Source: Larkinella arboricola (GTDB lineage: Bacteria; Bacteroidota; Bacteroidia; Cytophagales; Spirosomataceae). Taken from it: a stretch of 64,000 bases of DNA. The notes below the pieces were generated by a model, which saw nothing but the letters and a program-made list of their open reading frames with translations, was not told the origin of the DNA and searched no databases. Position 1 is the first letter of the stretch, and every line of letters starts with the position of its first letter. Where the stretch lies: assembly GCF_003259745.1 (NCBI RefSeq), contig NZ_QLMC01000001.1, positions 1,488,001 through 1,552,000 of the forward strand, in the 5' to 3' direction. Position numbers and translations under genes: made by a program. This document shows, piece after piece, positions 43,010 to 52,400 of the stretch.

Positions 43010-45019
43010 ATGAAAGTAAACATTTCCATTCTCCTTCTGAGTCTGGCTGTTACGGCGGTGGGCCAACCCAAACAAACGCCGACCGCCAGCTATCAGGCGG
43101 CCCGCGCACCGCTGCGTCCGAACGCTTATCAGGAATTGCCGCTGGGCGCCATCAAACCGCAGGGCTGGCTCCGGGAAATGCTGGTTCGGCAGAAAACCGG
43201 TGCCACCGGCAAGCTGGACCAGTTGTATCCGCTGGTGATGAATGAGCGCAACGGCTGGCTGGGGGGCGACGGCGATCAGTGGGAGCGGGGGCCGTACTGG
43301 ATCGACGGTCTGTTGCCGCTGGCCTACATTCTGGACGACAAGGAGTTGATTGCAAAAGCCAAACCGTGGGTCGAATGGGCGATTAAGAGCCAGCAGCCCG
43401 ACGGTTATTTTGGACCATCGAAAGACTACGGCCCGGAGCGGGGTGTGCAGCGTAACAACAGCCGCGACTGGTGGCCCAAAATGGTGATGCTGAAAATCCT
43501 GAAACAGTATTATTCGGCCACCGGCGACAAAAGGGTAATCAACCTGATGACCAATTACTTCCGGTATCAGTTGAAGGAATTGCCCCAGAAACCGCTCGAC
43601 CACTGGACGTTCTGGGCGCGCTACCGGGGCGGTGATAACCTGATGGTGGTTTACTGGCTCTACAACATTACCGGTGACAAGTTTCTGCTTGATCTGGGCG
43701 ATCTGATTCATAAACAGACGTTTGACTATACAGACGGTTTCCTTAATACCGATATGCTGTCGCGGGCCGGAAGCATTCACTGTGTCAATCTGGCGCAGGG
43801 CATCAAGGCCCCGATTATTTACTACCAGCATCACCCCGAGCAAAAGTACCTCGACGCCGTGGACAAAGGCTTTGCCGACATCCGGAAATTCAACGGCATG
43901 GCGCACGGGTTATACGGCGGTGACGAGGCCCTGCACGGCAACAATCCCACGCAGGGTTCGGAGCTATGCTCGGCGGTGGAAATGATGTTTTCGCTGGAAA
44001 GTATGCTCGAAATTACCGGAAAAGTAGGCTTTGCCGATCATATTGAAAAGATTGCGTTCAATGCGCTTCCCGCTCAGGTTTCCGACGATTTCATGAACCG
44101 CCAGTATTTCCAGCAGGCCAATCAGGTGATGACAACCCGCCTGACGCGCAACTTCGACGTCAACCACGGGGGGACGGACTTGTGCTTTGGGTTACTTTCG
44201 GGTTACCCGTGCTGCACCTCGAATATGCACCAGGGCTGGCCCAAATTCACACAGAACTTATGGTATGTAACCCCCGATAAGGGAATAGCGGCCCTGCTCT
44301 ACGCACCCAGCGAAGTAAAAGCGACGGTCGGCAACAGTACCGAAGTGTCCTTTAAGGAAGAAACCAACTACCCTTTTGAGGAAACCGTCAAATTCACGCT
44401 GACTACGGCCAAAACCGTATCCTTCCCGTTCCACCTGCGCGTGCCGCAATGGTGCAGAAAAGCGTCGGTTAAAATCAACGGGAAGGTTTGGCGGGAAGTG
44501 GACGGCAACCAAATCGTGAAAATCGACCGGGAGTGGAAAACGGGCGATGTGGTGGAACTGGACCTGCCGATGCACATCCGGAAAGACATCTGGTTTGAAA
44601 ACTCCATGTCGGTGGAGCGCGGGCCGATTGTCTACGGCCTGAAAATCGGGGAGGAAAGCAAGCTGGTGAAAAACGACAAAGACCCGATTGAATACGGCGC
44701 TTCGTACGTGGAAGTTCGCCCGACCACACCCTGGAACTACGGGCTGATTCAGGTTCCGGACAACAAACTGGAGGAAAATTACAAAGTGGAAAAGAAAGGC
44801 CCGGTTTCGCTCTATCCGTGGAATCCAGAAAATGCACCGGTCCAGATTAAAACGCGGGCTAAGCGGATTCCGTCCTGGGGCTTATACAACGAAATGACCG
44901 GTCCCATTCCGTACAGCATCACCTACAACCTGGAAACCGGCCCCGAAGAAGAAATTACACTGATTCCGTACGGTTGCACCAGCCTGCGCATTTCCCAGTT
45001 TCCGGTGGTCAGAAAATAA
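43010..45019 (+). CDS. GH127 beta-L-arabinofuranosidase, first copy
   Basis: A 669-residue exported enzyme (signal peptide about 1-19, ending AVGQ). The DUF1680/GH127 fold removes terminal beta-L-arabinofuranose. In the Bifidobacterium enzyme HypBA1 a zinc ion is held by Glu-x-Cys and Cys-Cys, one Cys being the nucleophile; here the same set is Glu318-Leu-Cys320 and Cys401-Cys402, so it should be active. Conserved ELPLGAIKPQGWL and SRDWWPKMVMLKIL are present. ATG 43010 is chosen because the earlier TTG adds a non-signal extension. Paralogue of the next gene. Confidence 0.92.
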   Translation: MKVNISILLLSLAVTAVGQPKQTPTASYQAARAPLRPNAYQELPLGAIKPQGWLREMLVRQKTGATGKLDQLYPLVMNERNGWLGGDGDQWERGPYWIDGLLPLAYILDDKELIAKAKPWVEWAIKSQQPDGYFGPSKDYGPERGVQRNNSRDWWPKMVMLKILKQYYSATGDKRVINLMTNYFRYQLKELPQKPLDHWTFWARYRGGDNLMVVYWLYNITGDKFLLDLGDLIHKQTFDYTDGFLNTDMLSRAGSIHCVNLAQGIKAPIIYYQHHPEQKYLDAVDKGFADIRKFNGMAHGLYGGDEALHGNNPTQGSELCSAVEMMFSLESMLEITGKVGFADHIEKIAFNALPAQVSDDFMNRQYFQQANQVMTTRLTRNFDVNHGGTDLCFGLLSGYPCCTSNMHQGWPKFTQNLWYVTPDKGIAALLYAPSEVKATVGNSTEVSFKEETNYPFEETVKFTLTTAKTVSFPFHLRVPQWCRKASVKINGKVWREVDGNQIVKIDREWKTGDVVELDLPMHIRKDIWFENSMSVERGPIVYGLKIGEESKLVKNDKDPIEYGASYVEVRPTTPWNYGLIQVPDNKLEENYKVEKKGPVSLYPWNPENAPVQIKTRAKRIPSWGLYNEMTGPIPYSITYNLETGPEEEITLIPYGCTSLRISQFPVVRK

Positions 45020-45099
45020 AGAAGGATTATCCACACCATTTTTTCGAAAATTCCACGGCAATACCGTGGCTTATCAGCAGATTTTTGGAATAGGCATTC

Positions 45100-47118
45100 A
45101 TGAAAAACATCTTTTCCTTAACCCTGATTAGTGCCGTTTTATCGGTTTCCGTAGCGGCCCAATCGCCCAAGCCCGTTCCCGAAAAATACCGGGAATTGCC
45201 GCTTTCGGCCATTAAACCCACCGGCTGGCTGCGAAACCAGTTGCAGATTATGCGTGACGGCACCACCGGCCATCTGGACGAGGTTCACCCCAAAATCGGC
45301 AACGACAACGGTTGGCTGGGCGGTAAGGGCGATGCTTGGGAAGAAACCCCGTACTGGCTCGACGGCGCGGTGCCGCTGGCGTATCTGCTGGATGACAAGC
45401 CGTTGCAGCAGAAGGTCAAAAAATACATCGACTGGGTGATTGATAACCAGCGACCATCGGGTTATTTCGGCGCGATGACCAAAGACGAGCGGGAGAAGAA
45501 TGTCAAGGTCGATGTGGCCAACTGCGCGTCGGGCGACGACTGGTGGCCCAAGATGGTGATGTTGAAGGTGATTCAGCAGTATTATTCGGCCACGAATGAC
45601 CCGCGCGTGATTCCGTTTATGACCAAGTATTTTCGTTATCAGTTACAGGCGCTGAAAAGCTGTCCGGTGGGCAAGTGGACCGAGTGGGCCACCTCGCGCG
45701 GAACCGATAACGTGATGATGGCGCAGTGGCTGTACGGCATGACGGGCGACAAATCGCTGCTCGAACTGGCATCGTTGATTGAGTCACAGAGCTTTCCGTG
45801 GAGCGACTGGCTGGGTAACCGTGACTGGGTGATTGGCGCAGCCGCCCAGCAAAACGAAGAACACTGGATGCGCCGTCACGCCGTCAACGTCGGCATGGCG
45901 CTGAAAGCTCCGGCCATTAATTACCAGCGAACGGGCGATCCGAACTACCTCAAATCGCTCAAAACCGGTTTCAACGACCTGATGACGCTACACGGTTTGC
46001 CGATGGGTATTTTCTCCGGCGACGAAGATCTGCACGGTAACGACCCGACCCAGGGCGTGGAGCTGTGCGCCATTGTGGAGTCGATGTATTCGCTGGAAAA
46101 AATCATCGGCATTACCGGCGATCCGCACTACATGGACGCGCTGGAACGCATGACGTTCAACGCGTTACCGACGCAGACGACCGACGATTACAACGCCAAG
46201 CAGTATTTCCAGATTGCCAATCAGGTACACGTCAAGCGGGGTGTATTCAACTTTTCGCTGCCGTTTGGTCGGGAAATGAACAACGTGTTTGGGATGCGGA
46301 GCGGCTACACCTGCTGCCTCGCCAACATGCACCAGGGCTGGACGAAATTTGCCGCACACCTGTGGTACGCGACTCCCGACAAGGGCCTGGCGGCTCTGGC
46401 CTACAGTCCGAACAACGTAACGGCGAAAGTAGGCGCGAAGAACACCGACGTAACGATTCGGGAAACGACCCGTTATCCGTTTGAAGAGGGCATTCAACTG
46501 GAATTGGCGACGGCTTCCAGCGTGCAGTTCCCGCTGCACCTGCGCATCCCGTCGTGGTGCCGGAAAGCGACGGTGGCCGTCAACGGCGAAACCGTGCAGA
46601 CGCCCGAAGGCGGTAAGGTAATTGTCTTGAACCGGACCTGGAAAAACGGCGATAAAGTGACGCTGAACTTTCCGATGGCCGTCAGTACCTCCAACTGGGG
46701 CCGAAATTCGCGGGCGGTGGAACGCGGTCCGCTGGTGTACGCCCTGAAACTGGAAGAAACCTGGGAAAAGGAAACCGAAAAAGACGAGGGCGACTACTTC
46801 AACGTGTTTCCGAAAGGCGACTGGAACTACGGTTTGGTGGATAAGATCGTGAAAGATCCGGCGGCCAATCTGGACGTAAAAACCGTCAAACCCGTTACGG
46901 ATTCGTTTATCTGGAATCTGCAAAATGCACCCATCGAAATCCGGGCATCGGCGAAGAAAATTCCCGGCTGGAAAATCGTCAACGATGTGGCGCCCCAGCC
47001 CGTCACGGATCGCAACGGTCATTTCGTGGGTAAGGTAGATGAGAAGGTAGAAACGATTACGCTCGTGCCGTACGGCTGCACGAAGGTCCGGGTGGTGGCT
47101 TTTCCGGTGGTGAAGTAG
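45100..47118 (+). CDS. GH127 beta-L-arabinofuranosidase, second copy
   Basis: A 672-residue exported paralogue of the preceding enzyme (signal about 1-21, ending SVAAQ). It keeps the zinc-thiolate set: Glu321-Leu-Cys323 and Cys405-Cys406. Compared with its neighbour it has a longer insert after the GYFG motif (about residues 127-145) and differs around WSDWLGN, so the two probably act on different linkages or chain positions. GH127 and the related GH146 are hard to separate by eye. Eighty bases separate the copies; a small 6-bp hairpin (45053-45069) lies between. Confidence 0.92.
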   Translation: MKNIFSLTLISAVLSVSVAAQSPKPVPEKYRELPLSAIKPTGWLRNQLQIMRDGTTGHLDEVHPKIGNDNGWLGGKGDAWEETPYWLDGAVPLAYLLDDKPLQQKVKKYIDWVIDNQRPSGYFGAMTKDEREKNVKVDVANCASGDDWWPKMVMLKVIQQYYSATNDPRVIPFMTKYFRYQLQALKSCPVGKWTEWATSRGTDNVMMAQWLYGMTGDKSLLELASLIESQSFPWSDWLGNRDWVIGAAAQQNEEHWMRRHAVNVGMALKAPAINYQRTGDPNYLKSLKTGFNDLMTLHGLPMGIFSGDEDLHGNDPTQGVELCAIVESMYSLEKIIGITGDPHYMDALERMTFNALPTQTTDDYNAKQYFQIANQVHVKRGVFNFSLPFGREMNNVFGMRSGYTCCLANMHQGWTKFAAHLWYATPDKGLAALAYSPNNVTAKVGAKNTDVTIRETTRYPFEEGIQLELATASSVQFPLHLRIPSWCRKATVAVNGETVQTPEGGKVIVLNRTWKNGDKVTLNFPMAVSTSNWGRNSRAVERGPLVYALKLEETWEKETEKDEGDYFNVFPKGDWNYGLVDKIVKDPAANLDVKTVKPVTDSFIWNLQNAPIEIRASAKKIPGWKIVNDVAPQPVTDRNGHFVGKVDEKVETITLVPYGCTKVRVVAFPVVK

Positions 47119-47141
47119 CGGTATGTTTTCCGGGAATCGCG

Positions 47142-47303
47142 TCAGGATCGATACCGCGCCAGCTTCATGATTCCGAAACCCACGGTATAAGGAATGGGGG
47201 TTAAGAAAACGAACAGCCCTATTTTTTCGAAGAACAAAACGGTGGCAAACCAGCCAGCGGCAATAATGATCACCGCAATCATAAATTCCAGCAGTTTGTA
47301 CAT
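47142..47303 (-). CDS. Small two-helix membrane protein, unknown
   Basis: A 53-residue ORF encoding two hydrophobic helices (about 4-22 and 26-44) and a basic tail (KLARYRS). No family is recognised. ATG 47303 (MYKLLEFMIAV) is preferred over an upstream start at 47345 that adds a polar lead. It lies convergent to the end of the GH127 operon with 23 bases between stops. Coding status rests on the clean membrane pattern and a free interval; it could be spurious. Confidence 0.5.
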   Translation of the reverse strand: MYKLLEFMIAVIIIAAGWFATVLFFEKIGLFVFLTPIPYTVGFGIMKLARYRS

Positions 47304-47355
47304 GGCGATGCGGTTTGCGGAGTAAGTTGCATCATAGATAACCATTTTTCTCCAG

Positions 47356-47384
47356 ACACCACGTCAAACCGGCGTGGTGTTTTT
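47356..47384 (+). terminator. Intrinsic terminator, probably of the GH127 operon
   Basis: A 10-bp stem with one G-T pair (47356-47365 with 47371-47380), 5-nt loop and T-run on the + strand. The nearest + strand gene upstream is the second GH127, 238 bases away, so its transcript would run antisense through the small minus-strand ORF. Confidence 0.75.
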
Positions 47385-47449
47385 CTGTTTTTATCAAAAA
47401 ATCTGGATTCGACCCGCAGGTTTTTTTCAACTTTCGCACCTAATCTCAT

Positions 47450-48055
47450 GTGTTCACCTTTAACGATACCGCCCGATTGCAGGAGTCCGAACTAATCGCT
47501 GAGCTGAGAGCAGGCCGGGAATCGGCTTTCCGGATGCTTGTCGAGATGCATCAGGACAAGGTCTACAATACCGCCCTGGCCATTGTGCAGCATCCCGAAG
47601 AAGCTGAGGATATGGCGCAGGAGGTGTTTGTGGAGGTCTACCAGACCATCGGGCAGTTTCGGGAAGAAGCCCGATTGACCACCTGGCTCTACCGCATTAC
47701 GACCACGAAAGCTCTGGCGCACCTGCGGAAGCGGAAGGCGCAGAAACGGTTTTCGCGGCTGACGAGCCTGTTTGGGATAAACAACGAAGTGCTGCACGAT
47801 CCGCCCGATTTTCATCATCCGGGCGTTGCGCTGGAACAGCAGGAGGAAATGAGTACCCTGTTCAGGGCCATCAACCGGCTGGCTGATGCGCAGAAAGTAG
47901 CCTTCGTTTTACATTATATCGAAGACCAGAGCCACCGCGAAATTGCGGAGGTCATGCAGGGAACGGTGTCGGCGGTGGAGTCGCTGCTGCACCGGGCCAA
48001 ACAGAATTTACGCAAGCAATTGACGCCATTTTATCAGGAAAGAAAGAACCCGTGA
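47450..48055 (+). CDS. Sigma-70 family (ECF) RNA polymerase factor
   Basis: A 201-residue sigma factor of the RpoE/SigW-like type. Region 2: RAGRESAFRMLVEMHQDKVYNTALA, EEAEDMAQEVFVEVYQ (blocks at about 20-75); region 4: LADAQKVAFVLHYIEDQSHREIAEVMQGTVSAVESLLHRAK, in successive blocks at about 135-185. The start must be GTG 47450, since an in-frame stop lies 9 bases upstream and the ATG two bases earlier is out of frame and soon stops. The next gene begins 4 bases after its stop and is placed like an anti-sigma factor. Separate from the FecI-type factor at 33597. Confidence 0.92.
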   Translation: MFTFNDTARLQESELIAELRAGRESAFRMLVEMHQDKVYNTALAIVQHPEEAEDMAQEVFVEVYQTIGQFREEARLTTWLYRITTTKALAHLRKRKAQKRFSRLTSLFGINNEVLHDPPDFHHPGVALEQQEEMSTLFRAINRLADAQKVAFVLHYIEDQSHREIAEVMQGTVSAVESLLHRAKQNLRKQLTPFYQERKNP

Positions 48056-48059
48056 CACC

Positions 48060-48389
48060 ATGAACCGAAACAGCGAAGATCAACCGTGGGAAGACCGGTT
48101 TAGGAAATTGAAAAAACTCGACCGCGCTCAGCCCCGGCCTTACTTTTATACCCGTTTGGAGGCCCGGTTAAAAGCCCGAATCGAGCAGTCGGAAGCCGCG
48201 GCCGTGTTGCCGTGGTGGCTGCAAAAACCGGCCTACGCCCTCGGGACGCTCGGCTTGCTGATTGCCATGAACGTTGCCGTGGCGCTTTGGCAAAACCGTC
48301 CTGCCGTGCCGGAAACCGACCCCGGTACCTACGAGGCTTTTGTGCAGGATTATCAGTTGAACCACCAAAACGCTTTTGTCGATGAATGA
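48060..48389 (+). CDS. Small single-TM protein, possible anti-sigma factor
   Basis: A 109-residue protein. Residues 1-50 are charged and presumably cytoplasmic (DRFRKLKKLDRAQPRPYFYTRL), one membrane helix is at about 56-73, and about 35 residues lie outside. No zinc-type anti-sigma HxxxCxxC motif is present and I know no family for it. Function is inferred from place and topology: it lies 4 bases after a sigma gene and overlaps the next gene by 8 bases, a typical arrangement for a membrane anti-sigma factor. Confidence 0.75.
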   Translation: MNRNSEDQPWEDRFRKLKKLDRAQPRPYFYTRLEARLKARIEQSEAAAVLPWWLQKPAYALGTLGLLIAMNVAVALWQNRPAVPETDPGTYEAFVQDYQLNHQNAFVDE

Positions 48390-48894
48390 TCAAAAACGCT
48401 ACCGACTGCTGGTTGGGATCATTGTCGCCCTGATTCTGCTGAACGCCGGACTCATGGCCTGGATGTGGTTTGGACCCGGGCGCCACCGGGAGGGGCGCGG
48501 AGATGGGCGAACCTACCTATCCAAAACCCTGGGGCTGTCGGACGAACAGCGGACGGTCTACCGGGCGATGCGCCAGAAGCATTTCCAAACCATCCGGCCC
48601 CTGCTGGATTCACTGCGGCAGGAACGCCGACGTTTTTTTGCGCTGGTTGACGATTCGACGCAGACCGATGGGCAACTGATGCTGCGGGCCCGCCAACTCG
48701 AAGAAAAAAACGCCCGGCTGGACGTGCTGACCTTACGGCATTTTCAGCAGGTGAGCGCCCTGTGTACGCCCGAGCAACGGAACAAACTCAAACAGGTGCT
48801 GGCCGAACGACCCGGTTTTGGCTCATTTGGCCGAACCGGCTGGCCGGGCCGACACCGGCCTGATTCGAGCCAGCGGGACCGTTCCGAAAAATAA
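48382..48894 (+). CDS. Spy/CpxP-like membrane-anchored periplasmic protein
   Basis: A 170-residue protein with one N-terminal membrane anchor (about 9-27) and a helical periplasmic domain. Two LTxxQ-like motifs mark the Spy/CpxP fold: LGLSDEQRTVYRAM near 53-66 and ALCTPEQRNKLKQVL near 129-143. Such proteins act as chaperones or metal/stress sensors in the envelope. Arg/Gly-rich stretches flank the domain (GRHREGRGDGR; C-terminal GRTGWPGRHRPDSSQRDR). ATG 48382 overlaps the upstream gene by 8 bases, indicating coupling with the sigma unit. Confidence 0.85.
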   Translation: MNDQKRYRLLVGIIVALILLNAGLMAWMWFGPGRHREGRGDGRTYLSKTLGLSDEQRTVYRAMRQKHFQTIRPLLDSLRQERRRFFALVDDSTQTDGQLMLRARQLEEKNARLDVLTLRHFQQVSALCTPEQRNKLKQVLAERPGFGSFGRTGWPGRHRPDSSQRDRSEK

Positions 48895-48970
48895 TCACTT
48901 TTTTTCGTCGGCAGCCGCAGGGTTTCCGCCGAATTGACATCTAAAGAAAACAACTAAACAAGTGAACTCC

Positions 48971-49309
48971 ATGAAAAAAGTAATGTGTGTAGCCCTGATG
49001 CTGGCGGGATTGACGGTTTTTGAAAGCAACGCCCAGAATGGACCGGGCGGTGGTCGGGGACGGATGCAGGGAATGACGCAGGTGGAAGAAAGCGCCCTGC
49101 CCGCACCAGTGATGACTTACGTGAAGGATAAATATCCCGGCCTGACGGTTCGCCGGATTATGAAGGATAAGGAAGATAACTACATGCTGGTTGTTGCCGC
49201 AGACACCACGCGCAGGATTGTCGTTTTCGATTCCAAAGGTACCTTCAAAGAAGAACGGGCCATGCGGGGCCGCCGGGGAGGACCGGGGGGTAACAATTCA
49301 AACAAATAA
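48971..49309 (+). CDS. Secreted small PepSY-like protein with Gly/Arg-rich ends
   Basis: A 112-residue exported protein: signal peptide about 1-21 (ending SNAQ), then a Gly/Arg-rich segment (NGPGGGRGRMQG), one PepSY-like/BLIP-like domain (LPAPVMTYVKDKYPGLTV, then DNYMLVVAADTTRRIVVFD) and a second Gly/Arg-rich tail (MRGRRGGPGGNNSN). PepSY-like domains are often inhibitory or binding modules. It follows the Spy-like gene by 76 bases and precedes an outer-membrane protein rich in the same kind of low-complexity sequence. I start at ATG 48971, three codons after a GTG. Confidence 0.8.
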   Translation: MKKVMCVALMLAGLTVFESNAQNGPGGGRGRMQGMTQVEESALPAPVMTYVKDKYPGLTVRRIMKDKEDNYMLVVAADTTRRIVVFDSKGTFKEERAMRGRRGGPGGNNSNK

Positions 49310-49457
49310 GCCCGGTAAACCGTATTGGGTGTAATCCTCGTGTTAGGATGACGCTTCATCAACCATCTCGCCCGTTCGCCGATCCGCCAGTGCAGCCCAG
49401 ACCGTTTCACTGGCGGACGGTGTCAATAGAATCCGCCCATTTTCATCCATTGAACAA

Positions 49458-52400
49458 ATGAATGCAGGATTGTTACTTCGATTTTTCTTTGCACACGCGC
49501 GCCGGTATCGGTCTCGGGTGTCTCTGCTTTTTAGTGTATGGCTGGTTTCGGCCACGAGCCTGTTTGCCCAAACCAGCCAGTTGACCGGTAAATTTGTCGA
49601 TTCCAACCAGAACGTGCTGGTCGGTGTGCCGGTTATCCTGACCTCGCAGCAGGATACGACGCAGAAGCAATACATGGTGACGGATACGAGTGGAGCCTTT
49701 ACGTTTCTGAATCTCAGCCCGCAGGCATACCGCGTGAAAGCCACCTACCTGGGTTTTCAGGATTACGACAAGGTGATAACCCTTACGCAGGATGTGCAGG
49801 ATCTGGGTGCCATCACGCTGGTCGAGGATGCCAAAACACTGAAGGAGGTTGTGATTAAGGGCCAGATTCCGCCCGCGCAGCAGAAAGGTGACACACTTCA
49901 GTTGAATGCCGAAGCGTTTAAGGTAACGCGCGATGCCACAACGGAGGACCTGATCAAGAAAATGCCGGGCATCACCGTCGAAAACGGGACCGTAAAAGCC
50001 CAGGGTGAGGATGTGCAGCAGGTGCTGGTCGACGGAAAAATCTTCTTCGGTGACGACCCCAATATTGCCCTCCGGAACCTGCCCGCCGAAGTAGTCGATA
50101 AAATTGAGATATTCGACCGCATGAGCGATCAGGCCCAGTTTACCGGTTTTAACGACGGCAACACCTCCAAAACCATCAATATCGTGACGCGGGGCGACCG
50201 CCAGAACGGTGTTTTTGGCCGCGTTTTCGGTGGTTACGGAACCAACGATACCTACTCGGCGGGTGGTAATGTCAACCTGTTTAACGGCGCCCGGCGGCTT
50301 TCTATCGTCGGGCTGAGCAACAACATCAATCAGCAAAACTTCTCCGCCCAGGATCTGACCGGCGTTGCCAGCGGTGGGGGAGGTGGTGGTTTCGGTGGAG
50401 GAGGACGCGGTGGCGGTGGCCGTGGAGGAGGAGGTGGTGGCCGCGGAGGGGGCGGTGGTGGCAATTTTGGCGGTGGCGGAGGGGCTGACAACTTCCTGGT
50501 GGGACAGCAGAGCGGGATCAACAAAACCAACTCCATTGGTCTGAACTTCTCCGACGACTGGGGCAAACACCTCACGTTCCGGGGCAGCTATTTTTTCAAC
50601 AACAGCACCAACAACAACGCCCAGACGGTATTCCGGCGGTATACGCTGGCCGAGAATGCCAGCCAGAATTACTTTGAAAACAGCATTTCGCGAAGTGAGA
50701 ATTTCAACCACCGGCTGGATTTTCGGCTCGAATACACGATCAATTCCAACAACTCGCTGCTGATTACGCCCCGGCTGCGCTGGCAGAACAACAACTCGTC
50801 GAGCCGGGTGCAGGGCGTTACCTATCTGGCCGCCGATAGTACCTCCGACAATCCGTCGCTGGGGAACAACTTCAATCCCATTTTGCCGCCCGACAGCCTG
50901 TTGCTAAACCGGACCAATACCGATTACATGAACCGGGTGCGGGCGTTTAATTTCAGCAACAACATCCTGTTCCGGCACCGGTTTGCCAAACGCGGTCGGT
51001 CGCTTTCGCTGAACTTCGGAACCCAGATCGGTACGCAGAACAGCGAACGCGACCAGTTGTCGTTAAACGAATATTTTACGGGAACCAAGCCGGATTTGCG
51101 TCTCGACCAATTAACGACGAACAATACGCCAAGTTACCAGTATTCGCTCAATGCGGCTTTTACGGAACCGTTAAGCAAACTGAGTCAATTACAGATTAAC
51201 TACACAACGACCTACCGCTACAGCGACGCCAACAAGCGGACCAACCGGTATAACCCCCTCACGCAGCGTTACGATCAATTGGATTCGCTGCTGTCGAACA
51301 CCTTTCAGAACGATTACCTGACGAACCAGGCCGGGGTTGGTTACAATTACCGGTCGCCGAAAATGGGCCTGAACGTGAACATGAACTTTCAGCGGGCCGA
51401 TCTCATCAGCGATCAGCTCTTTCCGCTGGACAACGACGTGCGGGCGCATTTCAACAACCTGCTGCCGTCGGCCATGCTCGACATCAAACTCTCGACCGAC
51501 AGCCGGATTCGGATGTTTTACCGCACCAACACCCAGGCGCCGGGCGTAACGCAGCTTCAGAACGTTCTCGATAACTCGAATCCGTTGTTCCTGACGCTGG
51601 GTAATCCGGACCTGAAGCAGTCGTACAGCCACAACGTTTCGGCCCGCTACCAGCTAACCAAACCGGTAAAAGGCCGTAGCTTGTTTGTGTTTGTTAACGT
51701 CAGTTCCACCAACAATTACATCGGAAATTCGACGCTGATCAGCAACGGAACGGCGACGTTGCCCGATGGCACGACGTTGGGGCAGGGCGTACAGTTGACG
51801 CGTCCGGTCAACCTGAGCGGTTTGTGGAGCCTGCGTTCGTTCGTGACTTATAGCACCCCCCTTAAGTTTATTAAGAGTAACATTAGCATCAATGCCGGTA
51901 ACAATTACAGCAGTTCGCCGAGTCTGATCAATGGGCTGATTAACAATGCCAACACCACCACCTGGTCGCAGGGCGTGAATCTGAGCAGCAACATCAGCCA
52001 GAATCTGGATTTCTCGTTCTCGTATTCGGGTAATTTCAACGATGTAAAATATTCGCTTCAGCCCGAGAACAACAACCGGTATTATTTTCAGGCCCTGAGC
52101 GGGCGTCTGAACTGGATTTTTGGGCCGGGGCTGGTGTTGCAATCCGACATTTCCAATCAGAAATACACCGGTTTTAACGGCAGTATCAATCAGCAATATA
52201 CCCTCTGGAATGCCGCCTTGGGCAAGAAATTCCTGAAAGACCGGCGGGGCGAATTGAAGGTGTCGGTTTTTGATATTCTGAAACAGAACAACAGCCTGAA
52301 CGTCACGCAGACCGATACGTACGTCGAAAATAGCCGGGCGCAGGTGCTGCAACGGTATTTTATGCTGACGTTTACCTACAACCTGCGTCAGTTTAAAGCG

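Noticed and set aside
50371-50487. GGN tract considered as a tandem DNA repeat or CRISPR-like array
   Set aside because: No regular unit or spacer pattern; it is a codon-level Gly run inside a gene.
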